The position numbers and the translations under genes are program-made. A stretch of DNA of 45,567 nt from positions 82,629 through 128,195 of the IMG/VR virus record IMGVR_UViG_3300030098_004539; one strand, given 5' to 3'. Shown here piece by piece: positions 34,964-44,258 of the stretch. The stretch's first letter is position 1. Each line of letters begins with the position of its first letter. The DNA is from a virus. The notes below the pieces were generated by a model, which saw nothing but the letters and a program-made list of their open reading frames with translations, ran no database searches and was not told the origin of the DNA.

Positions 34964-37900
34964 ATGTCTGCGAACCTTTATTTAGATTCCAAGTTATTCA
35001 AGGGTATGGGGACGTCTGCTGTTGTTAAGCAGCAGTCGCGCCCTCATGTTGTAGCGCATAATACGTCAGGCGTTGGTTCTAGGGGTGGTCAGGCCTCTGG
35101 TAAGGTTCGTACGCAACCTCAGAAGGGTACGGTACCGGTTTATAAGTCTGAGGAAGATCCTAGGGATTCTACAGAGGTAGAAAAGGTTTCTGTTCCTGGG
35201 AACCCTTCAGTCAGTGGGCAGACTTCTTCGTTAGCTCCTCCTAAGCCTCCTAAGCCTTTGGCTTTACCGAAGCCTGTATCTCCTCCCAAGCCTGCTGCTT
35301 ATGCTTCGTTACCGAAGCCTGTATCTCCTTCAAAGTTAGGAGTATTGCGGTCCTCTATTAAAGACCCTTCAGAGCGCGAAGCTATGATGAAGGGTTTAGA
35401 GGAGTTATTTGGTGTTACGGGAGATGCTTTAGAGAAGTCGTTTAATACGTTAATGGAGGCTTACCCAGGCCATCCGTTGGCTACGCGATTAAGTAAGGCT
35501 TTAGGTATGGAGCAGGGTATGAAAAATCCTGCCCCTAAAGAGACTGCTTCTGCTGCTTCTGCTGCTCCTGCTTCTGCTGCTCCTGCTTCTGCTGCTCCTG
35601 CTGCTCCTGCTTCTGCTGCTAAAGAGCCTGCTTCTCCTTCGGGTGGTCCTCCTGCTGCTGCTTCTCCTCCTGCTGCTCCTCCTGCTGCTCCTCCTGCTGC
35701 TCCTCCTGCTGCTCCTCCTGCTGCTTCGGGGGGATCTTATGAAGCTCGTCTTCGAGAGAACCAGCCTGGACGTACGGATTTTCCCGTAGGCGAACAACCG
35801 AAGAGTACTATTTCGTTAGCGTCCCCTATGCGTGCGCCGGCTATACCGACGTCTACAGATCCACATATCGGTCAGGTTGACCACCCAGAACATGGTACAG
35901 TTCACGCATATTCTGAGGGCGGTAATATTAATTTAAAAGCGGGGAGTAAGACGTTAGCAACTATCCCGCATAGCGATGTAATAGACCATCCGGTGAAAGA
36001 GGTTGGTGGGCACGCTATCAATGTAAAGGATGTTTTACCTGGGGCGGCACATGACATTGTTCCTTTACGTTCTGGGTGGGATAAGTCGAGCAAGGAGGGT
36101 GGTTTTCACCACGAAGAGGGGCAAGCTCCTCATGCAGAGGCTCACAAGGCTCAAGTTTCCAGTGAGAAGTTAGAGTCTGGAAAACACGACTTTAAGACTT
36201 TTAAAAATAACGTCCACGAGCGTTTGGTTAGTGGGGAGACAGTTGCAGTTCCTCAAAACCATGAGCACTTTGGACAGCTTGCACAACATGTAATAGGTAA
36301 TGAAGATTATAGGGGCATAGGGGATCATACTACTGATGCTGGTGAGCGTCAGCGTCAGTTTATGGATCACTCAGACCCCCAGAATCCTAAACTTGTTATT
36401 GGGGCAGTACACGCTAACGCCCTTGCTGGCAGTGAACACGGTGTAGATGATAAGGGCAATACTTGGTTTGGCGGCGAGTCGCACAAGCACCATGCTGTTG
36501 AGGATGCACGAGATGCTGAAGGTGCTAAGGTAGCTGCTCCTGAGGTTGAGACTAAGGTAGACAAGCCTGCGGTAGAGACTAAGGCTGCACCTGAAGTAGA
36601 GACTAAGGCTGCACCTGAAGTAGAGACTAAGGCTGCACCTGAAGTAGAGACTAAGGCTGCACCTGAAGTAGAGACTAAGGCTGGTAAGTCTGAAGAGGGG
36701 GAAGATAAGTTTGAACAAACTATTAACACCCGGTTTAAGATATCCAGACGCCCTGCCACCAAGGAAAACCCAGAATCTTTTGACGTACTTCACAGAGAAA
36801 AGCTCGGACCTTCTCCTTCTGCTGAAGATCGAAAGTGGAAAACTCACAGTACTCATGCATCTCACGAAGATGCGAAACGCGCTGTATCTGAATTAGATGA
36901 GTTTGCTGGATTACCAGAGCAGTATAGAACTGCAAAGAAGCAGGAACAGTATAATAGGGAAGAGTCTCTTAAGAAGTTTGGTGAAAAGTTTGCTGGCACA
37001 ACAAACGAGTTAGAAGACCACCTACAAAATCTTCATCGAGGTGCTTCGAGTCAGGAAGATTTAGATAAGATTAAATCCGAAAGTACTGGTGATGCGGACT
37101 ACCATAACAAGTTAACTGATAAGTATAATGAGGCTCGCGCCCAGATGGGACAGCCTTGGGCGAAGCCAGGATGGCAACCCCACCCTAGAACAGATTGGAG
37201 GGGAAAGTCTGTTGCAGAGTTAGAGAGTCATCTTAAGGACAAAGAGGGATATTCTTCTTCTCAGCTTCAGGAGATTGCTAATAAGGTTGGTTTAGATGAC
37301 CACGCTCCTCACGATGAGCGTCCAGGTACTACGACCACAGCTTCCCCTCACCCAGAGACTGATTGGGAGGGGATGTCTACTTTAGCGTTAGAGGGTAAGC
37401 TTAGGGATGAGGAGGGCTATTCTTCTTCTCAAATTAAAGATATTGCATCTAAGGCTGGGTGGGAAGATAGAGAACCCCACGACGCCCACTCTGGGATTAC
37501 TTCTCTTGATGACCACGACGATTACCGTCGTGCTTTAGGGGCGGAATTAGACCGTCGTGGCAATTTACGACAAGATCACAGAGAGGCTTTAGCTCACGAG
37601 ATAGATCGACGAGTTGACCAGAGACAAGCTCTAGGTCCTGGTAGGAAGACAGAGGAGTCTCCTGAAGAAAAACCAGAGCCTGACACACCTAGATATAATA
37701 TCTATAACGTTTTAGAAGGGATGGTGTGGGATGACGAGAAAAATGAATACAGGGAAGCTGCTCCTGGCGAGAAGACTGATGGTCGTGGAAATTTAATAGA
37801 GGATACTGAAGAGGAAGAAACACCTGCGCCTCCCGGTAGCGTGACTGCTTCGGCTGCTGAAGAAGAGCCTCCTCCTGGGGGCGATCGAAACTTAGAAGAT

Positions 37901-40900
37901 GCTTTAAAAGAGCAATCAAAGATACTTGGGGACTTTAAGGTAGGGGATGACACTCCAGATACAGGAGAGCCTGACACCTCTGATGCTGCTCCTGAAGACG
38001 CTCCTGAAGGGGATACAGATACAGGAGAGCCTGACACCTCTGATGCTGCTCCTGAAGAGGATACTCCTGATGCTGCTCCTGAAGCTGGTGTTGACACTCC
38101 AGATGCAGTTGACCAAGGCCCTGTAGAGACTCGATCTACAGAGGATAATGTAAAGGCGGCTTCTGAAAGTGAACACGTACCACCGGCTTTGCGTGATGTA
38201 TTAAGAGACCTTCCTAAAAAAGACGCAGATTTTTCTCAAAAGCTCGCCTACATCAAGAAAGTGATGAAGGAGATGAAGAACCACAGCGACGAGTCTGGGG
38301 TTAATTGGTATGCTTTAGGTCAATCTTTAATGAACCCTGACCCGTTTGCTGCTGTCGAGGCATGGTTTGGGGCACTGGGTACTACTGCTGGTGCTCTTGA
38401 GAAGAAGTTTAAGGCTGCTAAAGAGCGTCGTGAAAAAAAGAAGGAACTACGAGACTCTTTGGGAATGAATGTCCCAAGAGGTATTAAAAGTAGAACTTCT
38501 AAGATCTTAAAACAGGATATATTTGGTCACGGAGATGTAGGTCGTACTGGTATTTTTGGTGTTGCTCGAAGAACAGTAGGCGATACTCGTTTTTGGACTA
38601 AAGATAGGCATGAAGCCTTCCATAAAGACCACGACGAACTAGAAAAAAGGTTTAATAAAGAGCGCGAAGAAAAGGGAGACTCCCGTGCGTTAAAGCATAA
38701 GTACGCGCACCTTTGGGATTTACAGCTTAGAAAGCACCGCACGTTAGCTAACGCAGAGAATGGTCAGTTTAAGCTTCACACGACACCGTCCCTTAAAGAC
38801 TTAGAGCGTGTAGATGACATGATTGTGGGTAGTGTGGGGGACACTTCTTTTGGAAGTAATCCTAAAAAGTTTATGTCCTTAGTTAAGGACTCTCGAAAGT
38901 GGTCTAAAGAAGCTCAAGTAGAGTTTGTATCTATGCTTGGGCAAATGTTAGATGCTTCTCCACAAGACCGAGAAGCGGCTATTGAGGTGGCGGCAGCTAA
39001 AGCAAATCATTTAACAAAGTTAAATGAGAGTGGTCGTAAATTGTTTAATCGGGTTTCAAAGCCTTCAGACCACGCCCCTAAGCGAGAAGAGTATAAAGGT
39101 GCGGGAGTAACCGATAATCTTAATACCGTCTTTAATGACATTAAGAGCGGTAAAGATCTTATCGCAACTATCGCAGACCTTAAGCAAGAGTTAACAAAAA
39201 ACAAGAAGATCGAGACTAGTAGAGAAGAGGCCAATAGAATGTTGGCTGACTATTTGAACGAAGTTGATTTCTCTTCTCCAGACGAACAAACTGCATCCGC
39301 ATCTCCAGACAAGACTTGGGAAAATTCTTTACCGTCTACTAAAGATACTGACGAAGAAAAGTTTGAAAACATAAGCCCGAAAGAAAATGCAATGCATAAG
39401 CGCGGGTTTAAAGACGGTAGGACTGGTAAAGAGTACGTAATTGAGCATTTTGAATATAATAATCAGGGCGATCCTACGTACACTGTAAGAAGTGTAAACG
39501 AAAAGTTTAATCCAAAATTACCAGAGTCAGAACACAATAAGCGCTATTTCTATAGTGCTATGAATGCGCGAGATGTGCACAAGGCTGTAAAAGCAGGGAG
39601 GTACAAGCCTCATGCAATAGGTTGGCAACACGCTGCTACTTCGCAAGAGAGAGATCTCTATTTTAATGACCACCTTGCGGAGATTCAGGGTGATATACAA
39701 CACAAGTCTGAAGCTGATCACTCAGACCAGGAGAAGGCAGAAAAGGGCATAGGTTCCCATAAACACTATAAATACGGCCCTACTAGCGTACAAGAGCATG
39801 CTAGAGTTGCACACTTTGGTACTCCTACCAACTTAGCTAACCCTAAACACAATGTTGGTCTTGGATTTGAGGTTAAGGAAGGCGATGGCAAGGATGATTG
39901 GGTCAACTATCAGATTGTTGACCACAAGTGGAAAGATGACGGAAAAGATTATTACGTCCTTTCCCACGTTGGAGCAGACGGTAAGCCGGTATCTGGTGAC
40001 GATAGGCCTGAGGTTTCGGTAGATAAATTAAAATCGAAATTTTTATCCAAAGATAAGAATTATAGGGCCACCCATGTTGGATGGTCTGAATCCTTTGAGG
40101 ACGACGCCGGTAAGCGTGCTTCGCATGTTAAACAGCAGGCAGATCTTCAATTAAGGTTAGGAAAAGGTCCCGAAACTACAAAAGAAGTTTCAGAAACGAA
40201 AGAGGACGTTCCTGTAGATGCGGCAGCAAGGCAAAAAAAGACTGACGAACCTACAACTGAAGGCGCTGAGTCGCCTACGTCGGAAGAGGAAACTCCTGAA
40301 AAAACATTGGATGCAATGAATACCGCTTTTAGTGGGCTCGGTGACGCTCTTAGTGTCGATAGGTATTTAGAGCAAAAATATCCAGATGAAGTAAAAACTC
40401 TTAAAGATAAGAATTTATATGATACTTTTAAAAAAGTTTCAGTGGCGTATACACGAGACAACCCTACTAGATCTGTACCTCCCAGAGCGTTTTTAAAACC
40501 AGAAGGGCTTGCCTACGCAAGGTCAAAATATCCTGAAGCGTTTAATGATGAAGAGACAGTCGACGACTTTGTTACCCGAACGCGTGCGGCTGCAAAGACG
40601 AAAAAGGAAACTACAACTAAAGGCGCTGAGTCGCCTACGCCGTACGAGGAAACTCCTGAAAAAACATTGGCTGCAATGAATACCTTTTTTAGCGGGCTCG
40701 CTGACGCTTTTAGTGTCCATAGCTTTTTAAAGCAAAAATATCCAGATGAAACAAAAATTCTTAAAGATAAGAATTTATATGATACTTATATAAAAGTTTC
40801 AGTGGCGTATGGGCTAGACAACCCTACTAGAGCTACAACTCCCGGAGCGTTTTTAAAACCAGAAGGGCTTGCCTACGCAAGGTCAAAATATCCTGAAGCG

Positions 40901-43900
40901 TTTAATGATGAAGAGACAGTCAAAGACTTTGTCAAGCGTTCGCGTGCGGCTGCAAAGGCGAAAAAGGAAACTACAGAAGCGTCTCCAGCGCCTGAGGCGG
41001 CGGAAGAGCCTGTGGTCGCGTCTGAAGAAGTTGCTGAAGAAGTTGATCCCGCGAAGCAAGAAGCTGAGGTAGCCGCTGAAGAAACTGTTGATGATACTCC
41101 GGGTACTGAAGTTCGTCCTGAAGTGGAAGATAAAGCGCCTGCTGACGAAGTGGAAGAGGCGGCTGGACTCATAAGCCCCAAAGATAGGCATTTACGGGAA
41201 AACGTAATTAAGGCGGGAGGTACTCCTAGAGAGAACATTGAGGTCAGGTATTCTGATCCAGAAGCCGAAGGTGCACATGCTAGTGTAAGGAACGGCGCTA
41301 TTCGGGTAGGAAAGAACAATAAGGAATTACCGGTTAAATACGGACTTGTTCGAGTTGACGACATCTTACCGTCTCACCGAGATGAGGCTGGCGCTAAAGG
41401 GTTAGTGTCTAATGAAGATCGAGGATATCCTTCTTCTGGACAGCATCGAAAAGATCAATACGAAACTGCTAAGATTAAACAAGAGATAAACTTAGCAGCA
41501 GGTTCTCCTGGAGAAGATGATGCGGGCAACCCTACAGGCTTTAGGGCTGTTGATGTAGTTGATCCTAGCCACAGCCCTAATGACGGTCCTCCGACCATCA
41601 CTTCTGACGGTGTAGTGATGGGTGGTACTAATCGAAGTGCTATAATAAAGAAGCTCTTTAAAGAGGGTCGGGGTGGCCTTCTTACAGATCATCTCCGTAA
41701 AGAAGCTAAGTCTCTAGGCTTGGACCCGGACAAGATAGAGGATGGGTGGATGCCTGTTCGAGTGATTCAAAAGAATCACCATGACATGTCTGGTGATGAG
41801 TTGTCTGCGTTGTCACGAGATTTAAACGCTGAAGTGTCTAAGGGTAAGACTAAGACTACTGTAGCGGCTGATGTATCGAGAGAGATGGGTCCTGTATTAA
41901 AGCACCTGAAAGACTTTCATGTAGATGACCATAAAAGTTTGAACAACTTTATTAATACAAAAGAAGGAAAACCTGTTCGGGACGCTTTAGCGCGTGCTGT
42001 TGGACAGGCTAATCCTGACTGGTTTGCACCTGATGGTAAGTTAACCCCGGAGGGTAAAGCCCCTCTTAATAGGGCGTTGTCAGTAAGTGCTCTAAACGGT
42101 AATTCAGAACTTTATAGTTTTTTAAACAAGGAAGGCGTTAAGTCTCAGGCAGAGAAATACCATAATCTTGCACCCTATGCTCTTGCTGCACCGTTAGTAG
42201 TTGAAGACGGTGGAGAGAAGTTTGATTTGTCTAAGGAGTTAGAATTAGCAGCTAGTGCGTATAAGTCCGTTAGGGATTACCGAGACGGTTTAAGTGGTGA
42301 TGCTAAAAAAGCGTTTAATGATCTTTCCTCTGCGGACCAACTAGATACGGTAATTAACCCTCGACAGGGCAATCTCTTAGACCCAGAGTTTAAACCTGAC
42401 GACCCTCACCCGATTGCAGACAATCCATTATCCCAGTGGCTGTATCATGCGCTGTTTGAGGGGAGCTTAGGAAAAGGTAGTGGTGCTCGGTCTGGAGAAG
42501 ATACCACCGGGAAAATGACACCTACAGGAATCAAAGATCTCTTCAAAGAATATTTAGGAACACTACAAGACAGGCGTCAAGTAGGTCTTGATTTAGGGGA
42601 TGATCGAGATACTCCTGAACTCCCTAACTCGGCTATTGAAGCGTTACGTATTGCGTACAAAAATAAAACTGGTGAAGACGCTCCAGAAAGCGCGTGGGGA
42701 ATAGACTCTACTGCTCTTGATGAGCATGCAGGCAGAAAAGGTGGTGCACCAAGTGCTGCAAAAGAGCCAGTGCCAGAAACTCCTGAGCCTGAGCCTGCGG
42801 CTGAAGAAACTCCTGAGCCTGTGGCTAAAGAAGTTGAGCAGAAAGGCTCTGAACCTGCAAAGACTCACGTTAATAAGCTCAATAAGTTACCTGAGGGAAC
42901 TTCTATTTATGCTGAAGCAAATGATGGGACACCTATCGTTCTCTTTAGTAAAGAAGGAGATTCTTGGTCAGATAGCCGAGGCCGACAAGTAGGCAATAAA
43001 TCTATTAAAGATGCTATCAATGAGCGCGACCTACAAGTTATGCAGCCGGGGGCAGGAAGCGATCACTTAGAGAAGTTAAGGACTACCGGGTTTTCTAAGA
43101 ACGATCAGGGCAAGAGCGTAAGAATAGTTCCTCACGCTAGTGATAGATTTTTTGATGTAGAGGTTACTGATAAAGGTAAACGTGTCTCTACCTTTGCAGC
43201 TAATCAAGAGGGAGTATCGCGATCTCAGGCGATGCACATAGGAGAACACCTACTGCAAGGCGGCACCCTAGACGCTCCAAAAAAAGATGAGGCTAAATCT
43301 GAACCTAGTGAAACGGCCCCTAAATTTCCCCCCGCCGACAGGAAAGTTCGAGACCTAAAGTCTGGTGAAAGCGCACCACCGTCTGCTGTTCGTTTTCATG
43401 ACGATGAAGTTACTATTGATGATTATCCTTATGGAAAAAGGGGAAGAACGGAAGCAAAGTTATCAATAGAAACTAATGCTCGGGGGGAACAACGCGGCGT
43501 TAGAGTTACGCGAAACCCTAAAACCGGGGAGTGGAACGCGCCTAAGAAAGATACTTACGCTAGTAAGGTAAGGATCATGGAAGGGGATGACGGTCAGCAC
43601 TACTTTGTTAAGGATCTCGGTAACGGTCGTACCGGTGTAAAAGGTATCACTACTAATCCGATGTCTTGGCACCTTAGCCACAGCGACTCGCTAGGAGATG
43701 ATCCAGGGCACCATGAAATGCATTACGCATTACACGGAAAGACTATAAACGAACGACGAGACGAGCAAAGTACTCCAGAAGCTAAGGCGCGTAGGAAAGA
43801 AAGCATAGAAAAGATGCAGGCTAGTGCTCTTGAAAAACGAGAAAAAGAAGCAGCAAAAAAAGAAAAGAGAACTAACGCTGACACTCGCACTAAAAAAGAA

Positions 43901-44257
43901 AACGCAATCGGAGCACACTTTTCTAAGTTCGGAAAGTCAAAAGGACGAGGTAAAGACCGAGAAGTGATGCTCGGAAACCTGGCAAGCCATATCGACCTAG
44001 AAACTAATTATGGGACTACTAAACTATCAGATTTGTCCGATGAACAGGTAGATAAGTTACATAGGAAGTTATACCCCCTACCAAAGAAAGAGGCTTCAGA
44101 AGAGGAGGCAACTAAAGTAGTCTCTACCGAGATTCAAGACCAAACTCTTACTAAGGCTGACCAAGAAGAGGTTGCTGCTTTAGAAAAGAAATTAGGAATT
44201 AATCTGGGCGCTTCGATGGAAGGGTTTGACGAAGGACCTAAGGAGGAGTGCGACTAA
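34964..44257 (+). CDS. Giant 3097-aa polyvalent-type protein with DdrB/ParB-like domain
   Basis: One uninterrupted frame. N-terminal 500 residues are low complexity (Pro/Ala repeats at about 194-255, KAAPEVET repeats at about 536-575), then a 56-aa duplication (740-851), an acidic repeat region (about 998-1040), several unrecognised globular segments (for example about 1460-1690), a 120-aa tandem repeat (1764-2003), and a DdrB/ParB-like domain at about 2120-2420 (VKYGLVRVDDILPSH, SSGQHRKDQY, SDGVVMGGTNRSAIIKKL, GKLTPEGKAPLNRALSVSAL). A Lys-rich coiled coil lies near the end. Such multi-domain giants are known as polyvalent proteins, thought to enter the host with the DNA. The start lacks a good SD. 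Confidence 0.85.
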   Translation: MSANLYLDSKLFKGMGTSAVVKQQSRPHVVAHNTSGVGSRGGQASGKVRTQPQKGTVPVYKSEEDPRDSTEVEKVSVPGNPSVSGQTSSLAPPKPPKPLALPKPVSPPKPAAYASLPKPVSPSKLGVLRSSIKDPSEREAMMKGLEELFGVTGDALEKSFNTLMEAYPGHPLATRLSKALGMEQGMKNPAPKETASAASAAPASAAPASAAPAAPASAAKEPASPSGGPPAAASPPAAPPAAPPAAPPAAPPAASGGSYEARLRENQPGRTDFPVGEQPKSTISLASPMRAPAIPTSTDPHIGQVDHPEHGTVHAYSEGGNINLKAGSKTLATIPHSDVIDHPVKEVGGHAINVKDVLPGAAHDIVPLRSGWDKSSKEGGFHHEEGQAPHAEAHKAQVSSEKLESGKHDFKTFKNNVHERLVSGETVAVPQNHEHFGQLAQHVIGNEDYRGIGDHTTDAGERQRQFMDHSDPQNPKLVIGAVHANALAGSEHGVDDKGNTWFGGESHKHHAVEDARDAEGAKVAAPEVETKVDKPAVETKAAPEVETKAAPEVETKAAPEVETKAAPEVETKAGKSEEGEDKFEQTINTRFKISRRPATKENPESFDVLHREKLGPSPSAEDRKWKTHSTHASHEDAKRAVSELDEFAGLPEQYRTAKKQEQYNREESLKKFGEKFAGTTNELEDHLQNLHRGASSQEDLDKIKSESTGDADYHNKLTDKYNEARAQMGQPWAKPGWQPHPRTDWRGKSVAELESHLKDKEGYSSSQLQEIANKVGLDDHAPHDERPGTTTTASPHPETDWEGMSTLALEGKLRDEEGYSSSQIKDIASKAGWEDREPHDAHSGITSLDDHDDYRRALGAELDRRGNLRQDHREALAHEIDRRVDQRQALGPGRKTEESPEEKPEPDTPRYNIYNVLEGMVWDDEKNEYREAAPGEKTDGRGNLIEDTEEEETPAPPGSVTASAAEEEPPPGGDRNLEDALKEQSKILGDFKVGDDTPDTGEPDTSDAAPEDAPEGDTDTGEPDTSDAAPEEDTPDAAPEAGVDTPDAVDQGPVETRSTEDNVKAASESEHVPPALRDVLRDLPKKDADFSQKLAYIKKVMKEMKNHSDESGVNWYALGQSLMNPDPFAAVEAWFGALGTTAGALEKKFKAAKERREKKKELRDSLGMNVPRGIKSRTSKILKQDIFGHGDVGRTGIFGVARRTVGDTRFWTKDRHEAFHKDHDELEKRFNKEREEKGDSRALKHKYAHLWDLQLRKHRTLANAENGQFKLHTTPSLKDLERVDDMIVGSVGDTSFGSNPKKFMSLVKDSRKWSKEAQVEFVSMLGQMLDASPQDREAAIEVAAAKANHLTKLNESGRKLFNRVSKPSDHAPKREEYKGAGVTDNLNTVFNDIKSGKDLIATIADLKQELTKNKKIETSREEANRMLADYLNEVDFSSPDEQTASASPDKTWENSLPSTKDTDEEKFENISPKENAMHKRGFKDGRTGKEYVIEHFEYNNQGDPTYTVRSVNEKFNPKLPESEHNKRYFYSAMNARDVHKAVKAGRYKPHAIGWQHAATSQERDLYFNDHLAEIQGDIQHKSEADHSDQEKAEKGIGSHKHYKYGPTSVQEHARVAHFGTPTNLANPKHNVGLGFEVKEGDGKDDWVNYQIVDHKWKDDGKDYYVLSHVGADGKPVSGDDRPEVSVDKLKSKFLSKDKNYRATHVGWSESFEDDAGKRASHVKQQADLQLRLGKGPETTKEVSETKEDVPVDAAARQKKTDEPTTEGAESPTSEEETPEKTLDAMNTAFSGLGDALSVDRYLEQKYPDEVKTLKDKNLYDTFKKVSVAYTRDNPTRSVPPRAFLKPEGLAYARSKYPEAFNDEETVDDFVTRTRAAAKTKKETTTKGAESPTPYEETPEKTLAAMNTFFSGLADAFSVHSFLKQKYPDETKILKDKNLYDTYIKVSVAYGLDNPTRATTPGAFLKPEGLAYARSKYPEAFNDEETVKDFVKRSRAAAKAKKETTEASPAPEAAEEPVVASEEVAEEVDPAKQEAEVAAEETVDDTPGTEVRPEVEDKAPADEVEEAAGLISPKDRHLRENVIKAGGTPRENIEVRYSDPEAEGAHASVRNGAIRVGKNNKELPVKYGLVRVDDILPSHRDEAGAKGLVSNEDRGYPSSGQHRKDQYETAKIKQEINLAAGSPGEDDAGNPTGFRAVDVVDPSHSPNDGPPTITSDGVVMGGTNRSAIIKKLFKEGRGGLLTDHLRKEAKSLGLDPDKIEDGWMPVRVIQKNHHDMSGDELSALSRDLNAEVSKGKTKTTVAADVSREMGPVLKHLKDFHVDDHKSLNNFINTKEGKPVRDALARAVGQANPDWFAPDGKLTPEGKAPLNRALSVSALNGNSELYSFLNKEGVKSQAEKYHNLAPYALAAPLVVEDGGEKFDLSKELELAASAYKSVRDYRDGLSGDAKKAFNDLSSADQLDTVINPRQGNLLDPEFKPDDPHPIADNPLSQWLYHALFEGSLGKGSGARSGEDTTGKMTPTGIKDLFKEYLGTLQDRRQVGLDLGDDRDTPELPNSAIEALRIAYKNKTGEDAPESAWGIDSTALDEHAGRKGGAPSAAKEPVPETPEPEPAAEETPEPVAKEVEQKGSEPAKTHVNKLNKLPEGTSIYAEANDGTPIVLFSKEGDSWSDSRGRQVGNKSIKDAINERDLQVMQPGAGSDHLEKLRTTGFSKNDQGKSVRIVPHASDRFFDVEVTDKGKRVSTFAANQEGVSRSQAMHIGEHLLQGGTLDAPKKDEAKSEPSETAPKFPPADRKVRDLKSGESAPPSAVRFHDDEVTIDDYPYGKRGRTEAKLSIETNARGEQRGVRVTRNPKTGEWNAPKKDTYASKVRIMEGDDGQHYFVKDLGNGRTGVKGITTNPMSWHLSHSDSLGDDPGHHEMHYALHGKTINERRDEQSTPEAKARRKESIEKMQASALEKREKEAAKKEKRTNADTRTKKENAIGAHFSKFGKSKGRGKDREVMLGNLASHIDLETNYGTTKLSDLSDEQVDKLHRKLYPLPKKEASEEEATKVVSTEIQDQTLTKADQEEVAALEKKLGINLGASMEGFDEGPKEECD
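35545..35730 (+). repeat. Pro/Ala-coding micro-repeats
   Basis: Within the giant gene: runs of GCTTCTGCTGCTCCT-type units, then several copies of the 12-base unit CCTCCTGCTGCT. Coding for A/P/S linkers; prone to slippage, so length may vary between relatives. Confidence 0.8.
36572..36688 (+). repeat. 24-bp tandem repeat in giant gene
   Basis: Four perfect 24-bp copies begin at 36572, 36596, 36620 and 36644, then a partial one. They encode VETKAAPE units. Perfect nucleotide identity means recent expansion. Confidence 0.88.
37181..37516 (+). repeat. 56-aa duplication in giant protein
   Basis: Two copies offset by 168 bases (37181 and 37349). Shared pattern: HPxTDWxGxS, L..LxDxEGYSSSQ, IAxKxGxxDxxPHD. 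More diverged at DNA level than the 120-aa repeat, so older. Confidence 0.75.
40253..40972 (+). repeat. Exact 360-bp (120-aa) tandem duplication
   Basis: Copies 40253-40612 and 40613-40972, no gaps. 28 of 120 codons differ: by my count 25 change the amino acid and 3 are silent; codons 79-103 are identical. Contains the LKDKNLYDT and FLKPEGLAYARSKYPEAFND blocks. Confidence 0.9.
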
Positions 44258-44258
44258 T

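Noticed and set aside
35501-35797. Leftward SRRSS-repeat frame
   Set aside because: It is the antisense image of the Pro/Ala repeats in the giant gene.
36367-36762. Leftward frame rich in TSGAALVS repeats
   Set aside because: Antisense of the VETKAAPE tandem repeats; no SD or promoter.
40869-41072. Rightward Lys/Arg-rich frame inside the giant gene
   Set aside because: Other-frame shadow of the 120-aa repeat and acidic linker.
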